Shown here one piece after another: positions 43,712-52,839 of a stretch of 64,000 nt of DNA. Numbering within the stretch: position 1 is the stretch's first letter; every line of letters begins with the position of its first letter. Origin of the DNA: Pontibacter populi. Its GTDB lineage: Bacteria; Bacteroidota; Bacteroidia; Cytophagales; Hymenobacteraceae. A model generated the notes under the pieces. That model did no database searches, was not told the DNA's origin, and saw only the letters and a program-made list of their open reading frames with translations. Where the stretch lies: positions 372,001 through 436,000 of the forward strand of contig NZ_JAHWXQ010000002.1 in NCBI RefSeq assembly GCF_019336435.1, written 5' to 3'. The position numbers and the translations under genes were made by a program.

Positions 43712-46258
43712 ATGGCGAAAGAAACAGATAAAGCGTTGGGTAAAAACTTTACCGGTTTTGTAACCGTGAAAGGCGCACGGGAGCATAACCTCAAAAACAT
43801 AGACCTTACTATACCACGCGATGCCATGGTGGTATTTACAGGAGTGTCTGGTTCGGGGAAATCTTCGCTGGCATTTGGCACTTTATACGCCGAAGCACAG
43901 CGTCGTTACCTGGAATCTGTTTCGCCTTATGCCCGACGCCTGTTTCACCAGATGGCTGTGCCGGAAGTGGACTCTATTGACGGCCTGCCACCTGCCGTTG
44001 CGCTGCAACAGCAACGAGGCACACCCACAACCCGATCATCGGTTGGTAGTGTAACCACGCTCTCTAACCTGGTGCGTATGTTATATTCACGTGCCGGCGA
44101 TTACCCTCCAGGACAGTCTATCATTTATGCCGAGGCTTTCTCGCCTAACACTGCTGAGGGTGCCTGCCCGGTTTGTCATGGCTTGGGGCGCATTTATGAT
44201 GTTACTGAAAAGTCTATGGTGCCGGATGATTCCTTAACTATACGGGAACGGGCCATTGCAGCATGGCCAACCGCATGGGGTGGGCAAAACCAGCGCGACA
44301 TATTGGTAACTTTAGGAATTGATGTAGACAAACCGTGGCGGGAATTGCCCAAAAAAGAGCGCGACTGGATCTTGTTTACAGATGAGCAGCCTGTAGTTCC
44401 GGTTTACCCTGGCTATACGCCTGAGCAAACGCAGCGTGCCCTTAAACGCAAAGAGGAACCTAACTATATGGGCACCTTTTCCAGTGCAAGGCGGCATGTG
44501 TTTCATACGTTTGCCAATACTAACAGCCCGCTCATGAAAAAGCGGGTGATGCAATACATGCTCAGTACCGACTGTCCTAATTGCAAGGGAAAAAGACTAA
44601 GGCCAGAATCGCTTTCGGTTAAGTTTGCTGGCTATGACATTACAGAGTTATCCAGGTTACCGCTTAAACGACTGGCAACTATATTACAACCTTACGCTTC
44701 AGGAACTAATACCATTCACAAAAAACAGGAAGCCGAACACCCTGAACAAACTATAGTGGCGCAGCGCATTGCCTCAGACCTGGTGGCCCGAATAAAAGTT
44801 TTGCTCGATCTTGGCCTGGGATATTTGTCACTCGAACGCAGCACCCCAACCTTATCGCCCGGAGAACTGCAGCGCTTGCGCTTGGCCACACAGCTTCACT
44901 CCCATCTTTTTGGGGTGGTCTATGTGCTCGATGAGCCTTCCGCAGGACTGCATCCTTCTGATACCTTAGCATTGCTTACCGCGCTGGAGGGGTTAAAGAA
45001 AGCCGGTAACTCCCTGTTTATTGTAGAGCATAACCTCGACGTGATCCGGCATGCAGACTGGCTGGTGGATGTTGGCCCGGATGCCGGGCAAAAAGGCGGT
45101 GAGATACTGTATAGCGGACCACCTGAAAACCTGCACCAGGTACAAAACTCAAAAACAGCAGCTTATCTTTCCGGTACAGCGGCAATTCATGAACAAAAAC
45201 CACGCACGCCTACAGGCTGGCTAAAACTAAGTGGTGTTACGAGAAATAACCTTAACAACCTCGATGCCGAATTTCCGCTGGGGGTTTTCACAACAGTTAC
45301 CGGTGTATCGGGATCTGGTAAATCGAGTCTGGTTAGCCAGGTATTGGTGGAATTGGTAGCGCAGCATCTGGGCCACGACATACCAGCAGAAGAAGACGAA
45401 GGTGAAGAACTGGAAAGAGTGATATTACCTGAATCAGGCGGACAGATCACGGCTGGTATGGAAACTATAAAACGGTTGGTGCGGGTAGATCAGAAACCTA
45501 TTGGCCGCACCCCGCGCTCAAATCTGGCTACTTATACCGGTTTATTTGATAATGTTCGTAAATTGTTCGCCGCAACGCCCATGGCCCGGGCCCGGAAGTA
45601 TGATGCCGGAAGGTTTTCGTTTAACGTAGCGAAAGGCCGTTGCGAGAACTGCCAGGGTGAAGGCTTTGTAATGGTGGAGCTTCTCTTTTTGCCAAGCGTG
45701 TATGCGCCTTGCCCGGTTTGCCAGGGTGCCCGCTACAACGCTAAAACATTAGAGGTAACCTACCGCGACAAGAACGTAGCCGATGTGCTGGACATGACCG
45801 TAGACGCTGCTTCGGAATTCTTTGATGAAGAGCCTAATTTACAACGTGCACTGACAGTTCTACGCGAAGTTGGGTTGGGTTATCTGCGGCTGGGTCAACC
45901 GGCTACAGAGTTATCAGGTGGGGAGGCCCAGCGCATTAAACTGGCGACCGAATTACAGAAAGCACAACGGGGAAATTCACTTTACATTCTGGATGAACCA
46001 ACTACCGGGTTGCACCCTGCCGATGTAGAAAAGCTGCTAGTGCAACTGGATAATTTAGTAGAAGCCGGCAACACGGTTATCGTGGTAGAGCATACCATGC
46101 GCGTAGTAGCCGCCAGCGACTGGGTGATAGATATTGGCCCGGGAGCCGGTGAGGAAGGCGGTAAAATAGTAGCAGCAGGTACGCCTGCTCAGGTGGCAAG
46201 GTCAAAACAAAGTAAGACGGCGCCTTTCCTTAAAAAAGCATTGAACAGTAACCTATAA
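43712..46258 (+). CDS. UvrA-like ABC protein lacking the UvrB-binding domain (UvrA2 class)
   Basis: The 848-residue protein has two UvrA ATPase modules: Walker [10 protein letters not shown] at about 44-52 and again near 535, with signatures [15 protein letters not shown] and [15 protein letters not shown]. The zinc modules [17 protein letters not shown] and [18 protein letters not shown] are present. The stretch between the first Walker A and first zinc finger is about 110 residues, so the UvrB-binding domain of canonical UvrA (about 940 residues) is missing. UvrA2 proteins are linked to DNA-damage or antibiotic tolerance. The DUF808 gene follows after 21 bases. Confidence 0.9.
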   Translation: MAKETDKALGKNFTGFVTVKGAREHNLKNIDLTIPRDAMVVFTGVSGSGKSSLAFGTLYAEAQRRYLESVSPYARRLFHQMAVPEVDSIDGLPPAVALQQQRGTPTTRSSVGSVTTLSNLVRMLYSRAGDYPPGQSIIYAEAFSPNTAEGACPVCHGLGRIYDVTEKSMVPDDSLTIRERAIAAWPTAWGGQNQRDILVTLGIDVDKPWRELPKKERDWILFTDEQPVVPVYPGYTPEQTQRALKRKEEPNYMGTFSSARRHVFHTFANTNSPLMKKRVMQYMLSTDCPNCKGKRLRPESLSVKFAGYDITELSRLPLKRLATILQPYASGTNTIHKKQEAEHPEQTIVAQRIASDLVARIKVLLDLGLGYLSLERSTPTLSPGELQRLRLATQLHSHLFGVVYVLDEPSAGLHPSDTLALLTALEGLKKAGNSLFIVEHNLDVIRHADWLVDVGPDAGQKGGEILYSGPPENLHQVQNSKTAAYLSGTAAIHEQKPRTPTGWLKLSGVTRNNLNNLDAEFPLGVFTTVTGVSGSGKSSLVSQVLVELVAQHLGHDIPAEEDEGEELERVILPESGGQITAGMETIKRLVRVDQKPIGRTPRSNLATYTGLFDNVRKLFAATPMARARKYDAGRFSFNVAKGRCENCQGEGFVMVELLFLPSVYAPCPVCQGARYNAKTLEVTYRDKNVADVLDMTVDAASEFFDEEPNLQRALTVLREVGLGYLRLGQPATELSGGEAQRIKLATELQKAQRGNSLYILDEPTTGLHPADVEKLLVQLDNLVEAGNTVIVVEHTMRVVAASDWVIDIGPGAGEEGGKIVAAGTPAQVARSKQSKTAPFLKKALNSNL

Positions 46259-46279
46259 ATTAAAGCTTAAAACTATAAA

Positions 46280-47221
46280 ATGGCTTCAGGACTTCTTGCC
46301 TTATTAGATGATGTGGCTGCCCTTGTGAAAGTGAGTGCGGCGAGTTTGGATGATGTACCTACGCAGGTAGCAAAAACCACCAGCAAGGTTTCCGGTATTG
46401 TGATAGATGATACCGCCGTAACACCTAAGTATGTAGTTGGCCTGGACCCGTCCCGCGAGCTTTCCATCATTTACCAGATCGCCAAGAAATCACTGATCAA
46501 CAAACTGTTGCTCTTAAGCCCCGCTGCGCTGGTGTTAGGTTTTTTTGCGCCATGGGCCATTCCGCCGATCTTAATGGTTGGTGGTGCTTTTCTGTGTTTC
46601 GAAGGCTACGAGAAGGTACACTCCATGTTCGGTAAGCACGCTGAAGCCTGCGAGAGTACAGAAGATGAAATGGAAGTGATCACACCGCAGGAACTGGAAA
46701 AAGAACGGGTGTCAGGCGCTGTTCGCACCGACCTTATCCTTTCTGCTGAGATAGTGGCTATAACCTATGCTACTGTTGCAGATAAACCCCTGGTTATGCA
46801 GATAGCCGTAATGCTGGCCGTTGGGATTTTTATAACGATAGCGGTATATGGTTTTGTAGGGCTGATCGTAAAGGCAGATGATTTTGGAGTGCACCTGGCA
46901 AAAGCTAACAACAGCCCGCAGGTTCGGAAGTTAGGAGTAGGTATTGTAAAATTTATGCCTACGTTTTTAAAGATCCTGAGCTATGTTGGTACGGCTGCCA
47001 TGCTGTGGGTTGGGGCCGAAATTATTGCGCACGGTATTCCGTTCACAAGTCACGCACTCGATAAACTGGAGCATTCACTGTCAGATATTCCTGCGTTGGC
47101 GTGGTTTGTAAAAGCATTGGTTTGCGCCATTAGCGGTTTGATCCTGGGCTTCCTGATCGAAAAAGTAGTTACGCTTGCTCGTAGGCTGTTCAAGAAATCT
47201 CCAGCCGAAAAAAGCTTGTAA
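46280..47221 (+). CDS. DUF808 family membrane protein (YedI-like)
   Basis: The 313-residue protein begins with the diagnostic DUF808 N-terminus (ASGLLALLDDVAALVKVSAASLDDV, TSKVSGIVIDDTAVTP). It has about six membrane segments, including LLLLSPAALVLGFFAPWAIPPILMVGGAFLCFEG, which matches E. coli YedI. Function is unknown. It is likely co-transcribed with the UvrA2-type gene. The last base of its stop is the first base of a full AACTATAGTT (47221-47230). Confidence 0.9.
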   Translation: MASGLLALLDDVAALVKVSAASLDDVPTQVAKTTSKVSGIVIDDTAVTPKYVVGLDPSRELSIIYQIAKKSLINKLLLLSPAALVLGFFAPWAIPPILMVGGAFLCFEGYEKVHSMFGKHAEACESTEDEMEVITPQELEKERVSGAVRTDLILSAEIVAITYATVADKPLVMQIAVMLAVGIFITIAVYGFVGLIVKADDFGVHLAKANNSPQVRKLGVGIVKFMPTFLKILSYVGTAAMLWVGAEIIAHGIPFTSHALDKLEHSLSDIPALAWFVKALVCAISGLILGFLIEKVVTLARRLFKKSPAEKSL

Positions 47222-47542
47222 ACTATAGTTTCAGCAACTATAGATAACTATAATATCAGAGAGCAATCCTGCCTGGTTAGCGTGGGGTTGCTCTTTTTGC
47301 TATCTATAGCTGCCGTTTTTTAATCTTAGCATGAGCAACGTCCTCCTTTCTTCTTATCGGCTACTATAGTTGCTATCAGTACAGATACAAAGCAATATTA
47401 AGTAAAGAATAAAACTTGTTAGAAGGAAGTTAAAGCCACAACTATAAGTCACCAAGATCCTTTCAGGATGACAAATTGGTGAAACTAATTCTGAGCTCCT
47501 TTTAAAATGCTTTTCAGAAAAATGAACGAATGATGGCTTCTG
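47222..47542. other. Intergenic region after the DUF808 gene
   Basis: This 321-base gap has a full palindrome and several variants at 47221-47252, the terminator at 47260-47294, and a piece reading AGATCCTTTCAGGATGACA (47455-47473), a repeat text common in Bacteroidota intergenic DNA. No gene is seen. Confidence 0.55.
47260..47294 (+). terminator. Terminator of the UvrA2/DUF808 unit
   Basis: AGAGCAA(TCC) pairs with (GGG)TTGCTCT and is followed by TTTTT. Confidence 0.78.
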
Positions 47543-48385
47543 TTGTTAATTTTGCCAAACTATAGTTTAATACCCCACATTTTGTCAAACCGTTTAGCTT
47601 ACCCCAACGCCTGCTTCACTCCTTTTGATGATCCAATAGCGACTGATACCTTACCTGAAAAGTTTACCTATCCTTTCAACTATACGCCTCATGCTCTTAG
47701 TGTGCGTGCTGCTGAAAAGCTACAGTATTACTTAGTAAAGCAGAAAGACTGGCAGCATAACTTCGGTTTAACAGAGGACCAGGAAGGAACAGTTATTGGG
47801 AAAATGTTTGGCGTGCTGGTTGTAAGAACAGTACATAACGAGTTGGGTTTTCTGTCTGCGTTTTCGGGTAAACTGGCTGGTGGGTTTCATCATGCCGGGT
47901 TTGTGCCGCCTGTGTTCGATAGCCTGACAGCAGGAAGTTTCCTGAACATTGGTATGCAGGAACTGACGCGCATAAACCAGCAGATTAAGAAGCTTACCGA
48001 AATGGAAATGGCTGAAAACACTACTGAAATCGCGCGTCTGCAGGAAGTAAGAAGGACAAACTCTATAGCCTTGCAGGGCAAACTGTTTGACCAGTTTCAA
48101 TTCCTGAACCAGGCAGGCGAAGAAAAAAGTTTACGCGACATCTTTCAGAAATCAACAAATAATAACCCTCCTGCCGGGGCCGGTGAATGTGCTGCTCCCA
48201 AGCTTCTGCATTACGCTTTCCTACATGGCATGACACCCATAGCACTTGCTGAGTTCTGGTGGGGCTTATCGCCTAAATCCGCCTCCTGGAAACATGGCCA
48301 CTTTTATCCTTCCTGCCACGAAAAATGTGCACCCATCCTGGCTCATATGCTTAAAGGCATTGTTATGGATGACAAACCTGAATAG
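47543..48385 (+). CDS. Stand-alone N-terminal domain of an RluA-type pseudouridine synthase
   Basis: The product (up to 280 residues) matches the long N-terminal extension found on some two-domain RluA-family synthases: CFTPFDDPIATDTLPEKFTYPF, WQHNFGL, GFLSAFSGKLAG, and PPAGAGECAAPKLLHYAFLHGMTPIALAEFWWG. It ends at ILAHMLKGI with no RluA catalytic domain or HRLD motif after it in any frame. The only in-frame upstream start is TTG at 47543, which lies on a TAATTTTG -7-like element; a TTG at 47582 is an alternative. It is either a free-standing protein or a truncated, decaying gene. Confidence 0.65.
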   Translation: MLILPNYSLIPHILSNRLAYPNACFTPFDDPIATDTLPEKFTYPFNYTPHALSVRAAEKLQYYLVKQKDWQHNFGLTEDQEGTVIGKMFGVLVVRTVHNELGFLSAFSGKLAGGFHHAGFVPPVFDSLTAGSFLNIGMQELTRINQQIKKLTEMEMAENTTEIARLQEVRRTNSIALQGKLFDQFQFLNQAGEEKSLRDIFQKSTNNNPPAGAGECAAPKLLHYAFLHGMTPIALAEFWWGLSPKSASWKHGHFYPSCHEKCAPILAHMLKGIVMDDKPE

Positions 48386-48530
48386 TAGGCTTTTCCTGAA
48401 CAGGTTCTATACATATCGAATATCGGTGCATGTAATAAACTATAATTGGTTCTTTGATTAAATCGAGCTACAAACTCAACTTAAATTCACGAGAAGATTA
48501 TATCCTGGTTTGTATCGCCGTTTCATTCTC

Positions 48531-48580
48531 CTTTTTATCATTCTGAAATAACTTTCTTTTTATCATTCTGAAATAACTTT
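48531..48580. repeat. Exact 25-bp tandem duplication
   Basis: A 25-base unit starting CTTTTTATCATTCTGAAATA is repeated without change at 48531-48555 and 48556-48580. Confidence 0.9.
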
Positions 48581-48614
48581 CTTTGCCCTCGCTCGCGTCC
48601 CGCGAGTGTGAGTT
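48581..48614 (+). repeat. REP-like dispersed repeat, copy B
   Basis: GCCCTCGCTCGCGTCCCGCG followed by AGTGTGAGTTA matches the first part of the element at 32080-32134. Inside it, GCTCGCG and CGCGAG can pair to a small hairpin. Confidence 0.72.
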
Positions 48615-48683
48615 ATCATATGGCGTCCCGCCACGTTATTACCAGGTTTTAAACTATAGTTGTAACTATAAACTATAAATTAA

Positions 48684-48735
48684 AGCGGCCAGAGTCCGCT
48701 GGTAGCTCACACTCGCCAGAGGCGAGCGAGGGCGG
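48684..48735 (-). repeat. REP-like dispersed repeat, copy C (inverted)
   Basis: Read on the minus strand this gives CCCTCGCTCGCC, GCGAGTGTGAGCTACC and GGACTCTGGCCGCTT, nearly full length against copy A. With copy B it forms an inverted pair about 70 bases apart. Confidence 0.72.
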
Positions 48736-48988
48736 CTTATTAAATAATGTTGTCAGAATGAAAACGCCCTGGGTTCCAATGGGCAATTCTTAAGAAACAC
48801 GGTTACTTACTAAATAGCTACAATCGCCGGCCTACATCATAAATCATCCATACAACTACCATGTATTCAACAACTAACAGGCTTCCTTTTATCTAAATCC
48901 AACTATAAATCTCCCCTGCTAGAGTTATAACGTATCATCTTTTACTGGCAACGGTTTAGCTGAAATACCTTTATGAAAACAGTGGCGG

Positions 48989-50083
48989 ATGGCTTATAAA
49001 ATACTGATAGCGCTCACCTACTTTCTTGCCTTTGTTACGGTGCTGCCGTTGTGGCGCTATAGCGCCTGGTGGGTTCGCGGATTCGATTTCCCGAGGTTAC
49101 AGTTTATGATCCTGGCTTTGCTACTGCTACTGGCTGAAATCATCTTTCTCGATTTCTCCGACTATGACTCGTGGATCGTTACAACTATAGCTTTCGGGGC
49201 ATTCTGTTTTCATGGTAGCTGGATATTGCCTTTTACCAAGCTTTTTCCTGTTGAAGTTAAAGCCTCCAGGCACAACGATCCTAAAAACAAGATTACCTTC
49301 CTGACGGCAAACGTGCTTACTACTAACCAGAACTATAAAGGACTCCTAGACCTGGTAGCCAAACACCAACCCGATGTGCTGGTAGCCCTTGAAACAGACC
49401 GCTGGTGGGAAGAAAAACTATGCGAGTTAGAAACAGATTATATCCACACCTTAAAGTGCCCGCTTGATAACCGCTACGGAATGCATGTGTACTCGCGGCT
49501 TGCCTTAGAGGATACCGCTATTCAATATCTGGTGGAGCCGGATGTGCCTTCTATGCATGCGCTGGTTGTACTGCGGTCGGGTGTTCGGGTGCGTGTTCAT
49601 TTTTTGCATCCTGCCCCGCCCAGCCCAACTGAAAATCCTGCCTCTTCGGAGCGTGATGCCGAACTACTGGTTGTGGCAAAAAGTGTTTCGGATGAGGCCT
49701 GCCCTATTATAGTTACCGGCGACCTGAATGATGTGGCCTGGTCTGCTACAACCCGTCTGTTCCGGAAGATAAGCGGCCTGCTGGACCCACGCATCGGAAG
49801 GGGCATGTTTAACACTTTCCATGCTGAGTTCTGGTTTGCCCGCTGGCCCCTGGACCACCTCTTCCATAGCGAACACTTTACGCTGGCCCATATCAAGAGG
49901 CTACCATACTTTGGGTCAGACCATTTCCCGATGCTGGTAGCGCTTAGCTATGACGAACCATATGGCGCTGACCAGGAAGGCCTGGTTGCTGATGAAGAAG
50001 ACAAGGCCTGGGCCGAAGAGAAAATGGAAGAACATGCAGTTGAGGAATCAGACGTACATGAGCCGGGCAAGGAGAATGTCTAA
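48989..50083 (+). CDS. Endonuclease/exonuclease/phosphatase family protein, membrane-anchored
   Basis: The 364-residue protein has three N-terminal membrane segments (ILIALTYFLAFVTVLPLWRY, LQFMILALLLLLAEIIFL and WIVTTIAFGAFCFHGSWIL) and a C-terminal EEP fold. The fold shows FLTANVLTTNQNYKGLLDLVAKHQPDVLVALE (Asn and Glu), GDLNDVAWS (Asp/Asn) and GSDHFPML (Asp-His). This layout is common in Bacteroidota. It could be a phosphodiesterase acting outside the cytoplasm. The acidic tail (after about residue 325) is variable in the family. Confidence 0.85.
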   Translation: MAYKILIALTYFLAFVTVLPLWRYSAWWVRGFDFPRLQFMILALLLLLAEIIFLDFSDYDSWIVTTIAFGAFCFHGSWILPFTKLFPVEVKASRHNDPKNKITFLTANVLTTNQNYKGLLDLVAKHQPDVLVALETDRWWEEKLCELETDYIHTLKCPLDNRYGMHVYSRLALEDTAIQYLVEPDVPSMHALVVLRSGVRVRVHFLHPAPPSPTENPASSERDAELLVVAKSVSDEACPIIVTGDLNDVAWSATTRLFRKISGLLDPRIGRGMFNTFHAEFWFARWPLDHLFHSEHFTLAHIKRLPYFGSDHFPMLVALSYDEPYGADQEGLVADEEDKAWAEEKMEEHAVEESDVHEPGKENV

Positions 50084-50092
50084 AGCAGGCAG

Positions 50093-50521
50093 CTAACCAT
50101 AGCTTCGGTCTGTAGAAGGATTATTCAGTTTATACACCAGCCTGTTCAATGCTTCCTCTGACAGTGGCTTTGTAACATAATCAATGACACTTTCATATTG
50201 CAGGGCAGCTTTTATATCGGCTTCAATATCTGACGACGACAGCATGGATATTTTAGATGGTAACTTCTCGTGAAAGCCCAGTTCATGATACAGGTTCAGG
50301 AAATGAAAACCATCCATAAAAGGCATGTTAATATCCAGTAAGATCAGGTCCGGAACCATGGAGTTGCTGTTGATACAGGCTGTCAGGTAGTCGAGCGCCT
50401 CAGGGCCACTCATGCAATAGTGCACATCTCCTGAAATGCCTGCATGTTCTATAACGATCTTGCAGAAGAGGTTATTCACTTCATCATCATCCACAATCAA
50501 AACCTGGTTTAGCTTGTTCAT
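50093..50521 (-). CDS. Single-domain response regulator
   Basis: From the ATG at 50521 the product has 142 residues and one receiver domain: VLIVDDDEVNNLFCKI, phospho-acceptor Asp in LILLDINMPFMDG, Ser in MLSSSDIEAD and Lys in YVTKPLSEE. No output domain. It begins 4 bases after the stop of the histidine kinase, so it is the probable partner of that kinase, as in many Bacteroidota kinase/CheY-like pairs. Confidence 0.9.
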   Translation of the reverse strand: MNKLNQVLIVDDDEVNNLFCKIVIEHAGISGDVHYCMSGPEALDYLTACINSNSMVPDLILLDINMPFMDGFHFLNLYHELGFHEKLPSKISMLSSSDIEADIKAALQYESVIDYVTKPLSEEALNRLVYKLNNPSTDRSYG

Positions 50522-50525
50522 ATAG

Positions 50526-51923
50526 TTAATTCTTAGGGATAAAAACACTAAAGGTTGTTCCCGATAATTCGTCGCTATTCAATTCTATAGTTGCCTGTAA
50601 TTTTTCCAGAGCCTGTTTAACAATAAATAACCCAAGCCCGGAACCGGGTACATGCATGTTGCCCCGGTAAAACATGTCGTAAATTTTATCTTGTATGCCT
50701 TTGGCTATGCCGGGCCCGTTGTCCGAAACTTCCAGCACTACTTTATTAGGCTGGTCCAGTATGCCGATCAGTACAAACCGGTTTTCACCTTCAGGGTGAT
50801 GGTGCAATACGGCATTGCAGATCAGGTTCTGTAAAACGGCTCGTACCAGTCCTAAATCTGCGGTTATAGTTGTTTTTGTTTGCCCGCAAACCTTTATGAT
50901 AATATCTTTTGCCTGAGGCAAGAGTTGTATACCCTCTACTACCTCCCTAATTAATGAATGCAGGCAGATAGCTGTATGCTCCACTTGTTTCTGGGAGATC
51001 CGCGTTAAACTGATCAGGTCATTTACCAAAGTAGATAGCTGTTTATGAGATTTCCTGATCATTTCAAGATATGACCTGGTTGCAGGATCTTGGGTTTTAA
51101 GGAAGGCAAAATCAAGTACCCCTTCCATGGCTGCCAGCGGAGACTTTAAGTCGTGTGAGGCCCGGTACATAAACATATCAAAGTCTTTTGCTTTGGCGCT
51201 TAATTTACCCCTCACGGTTTTCAGCTCCGTAATATCACGTTCTGTCAGCACTACTCCGTTTAAATCTCCCTGTTCATCTTTAAGCGGAATAGCGTTCACC
51301 AGGTAAGTTTTAAGATAGTGTGCCTCCCTTTTTTTAATAACGATCTGGTCATAAACTGTCTCTCCTCTGAAGGCCCTCACCAACGGCAATTCATCTTCTT
51401 TAAACTCTGTTTTACCATCCTGCTTCAAGTTTATAGTTTCAGACTCCGCTTGGTCGCCGTGAGTCGTATCACTCCTCAGAGCTGCCTGGTTTATGATCGT
51501 AATGTTGCCTGCGTTATCAAAAGCAGTGATCTCGGGAGGAACACTGTCAATAACGGTTTGCAGCAGGTCATTATGCCGTTTTAGTGCCTTCTTGTTCTCT
51601 TCATGCACGGTCACGTTCTGTATCTGCAGCAGCACATAGGCAGTTGTCAATGGTATGGCTTTCGCTTCGAAGTATTGCTTTTTAGGAATTATACCCAGCG
51701 CATAATTTGCCACATGTACAGACCCTTTTTGTATGGCAGCAGTTACAGTTTCCATCACTTGGGTAACTATAGGTTCAGGCAGCATCATGCGCAGGTGTGG
51801 CCTGTTTTGGTGATGCATTACCAGATCAGCAACAAGACCGGTTTCAAACTCCTGGTAATGCCCGGTTTCAGTAACCAGTAACACCAGGTCAGTTACGGCC
51901 CTTATCATTTTATCTCCTGTCAT
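50526..51923 (-). CDS. PAS-domain sensor histidine kinase
   Basis: The 465-residue soluble kinase has an N-terminal sensor segment, a PAS domain (about 125-235), HisKA with H-box MYRASHDLKSPLAAMEG (about 255), and HATPase with the N-box near LICNAVLHH, G1 DNGPGIAKG and G2 GSGLGLFIV. No membrane segments are seen, so it senses a cytoplasmic signal. It is transcribed with the receiver gene that follows. Confidence 0.92.
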   Translation of the reverse strand: MTGDKMIRAVTDLVLLVTETGHYQEFETGLVADLVMHHQNRPHLRMMLPEPIVTQVMETVTAAIQKGSVHVANYALGIIPKKQYFEAKAIPLTTAYVLLQIQNVTVHEENKKALKRHNDLLQTVIDSVPPEITAFDNAGNITIINQAALRSDTTHGDQAESETINLKQDGKTEFKEDELPLVRAFRGETVYDQIVIKKREAHYLKTYLVNAIPLKDEQGDLNGVVLTERDITELKTVRGKLSAKAKDFDMFMYRASHDLKSPLAAMEGVLDFAFLKTQDPATRSYLEMIRKSHKQLSTLVNDLISLTRISQKQVEHTAICLHSLIREVVEGIQLLPQAKDIIIKVCGQTKTTITADLGLVRAVLQNLICNAVLHHHPEGENRFVLIGILDQPNKVVLEVSDNGPGIAKGIQDKIYDMFYRGNMHVPGSGLGLFIVKQALEKLQATIELNSDELSGTTFSVFIPKN

Positions 51924-52197
51924 GTACTTGTGTATTTATGCTGTGCAGCGAACCAGCCCCGGCTTAAACCTATAGTTCTGACTAAAAAGGCGGACTGGAC
52001 ATTATGAGGAATTGCTGCTGAATGCACAACTCATATCTTAAACAAAGAACGTAGCAGGAGGTCACACAGGCTATTTAAACCGTAAATAAATGCTGTAGCA
52101 GATACAAGGTATTGTTTCCGGAAATTTTATGACACCGTATAACAATACCCATAATATTCTAAACTAAATAAACAGCCTGTGTTAGGACGTTAAGAGA

Positions 52198-52839
52198 TTA
52201 TTCAAGTAAATGATGGGTAATACAGTATTTGGTAAGCTCCGGAATGGTTGAGATCTCCATCTTTTTATAGATCCGGTTTTTGTAAGTATGTACTGTACTG
52301 GTCGTAATATTCAGCTCCTCGGCAACGTTCTTTACACTTGTGCCTGCTGCAAGTTTACAAAGTATCTGAAACTCTTTATCTGACAACAGCTCATGTTTTT
52401 TGTCCTGGTTGCTCCCCGATCGCACTGCTTCCACTAAATATTCTGCCAGTGCCGGAGATATGTACTTACCTCCTTCGTAAATTTTGCGGATTGCTAAAAT
52501 AAGCTCACGGGCGGCACCCTCTTTAGTTAAATACCCTGCAGCACCTGCCATTAACGCCCTTACGGCATACTTTTTTTCGGAGTGCATGGTTAGTATGAGC
52601 ACCGGTATAGTTGGGTAATACTTGTTAATGTCTTTCAGTACATCGATTCCGTCCCGCACAGGCATGCTGATATCCAGAACGACAATGTCTACTTCATTCT
52701 TTTGCAGCAATCGTATTACCTCACCGCCGTTGATGGCTTCGGCTACTACCCGCATATCCGGCTCTCTTTTAATTACTTTTTTAAGGCCTTCCCTTATCAG
52801 CACAAAATCGTCTGCAATAAGAATTCTGATCATGTTCAT
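52198..52839 (-). CDS. NarL/LuxR-type response regulator
   Basis: The 213-residue protein has a receiver domain (RILIADDFVLIREGL, Asp in VVLDISMPVRDG, Thr/Lys in LTKEGAARE) and a C-terminal LuxR helix-turn-helix (LLSDKEFQILCKLAAGTSVKNVAEELNITTSTVHTYKNRIYKKM). Its ATG overlaps the stop of the hybrid kinase (ATGA), which makes it the expected partner of that protein's NarX-type kinase module. Confidence 0.93.
   Translation of the reverse strand: MNMIRILIADDFVLIREGLKKVIKREPDMRVVAEAINGGEVIRLLQKNEVDIVVLDISMPVRDGIDVLKDINKYYPTIPVLILTMHSEKKYAVRALMAGAAGYLTKEGAARELILAIRKIYEGGKYISPALAEYLVEAVRSGSNQDKKHELLSDKEFQILCKLAAGTSVKNVAEELNITTSTVHTYKNRIYKKMEISTIPELTKYCITHHLLE

Larger units (their letters stand above)
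48386..48988. other. Repeat-rich intergenic region
   Basis: This 603-base gap contains a 25-bp tandem duplication (48531-48580), two inverted REP-like copies (48581-48614 and 48684-48735) and a full AACTATAGTT at 48652-48661 between them. I see no gene. Confidence 0.65.
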
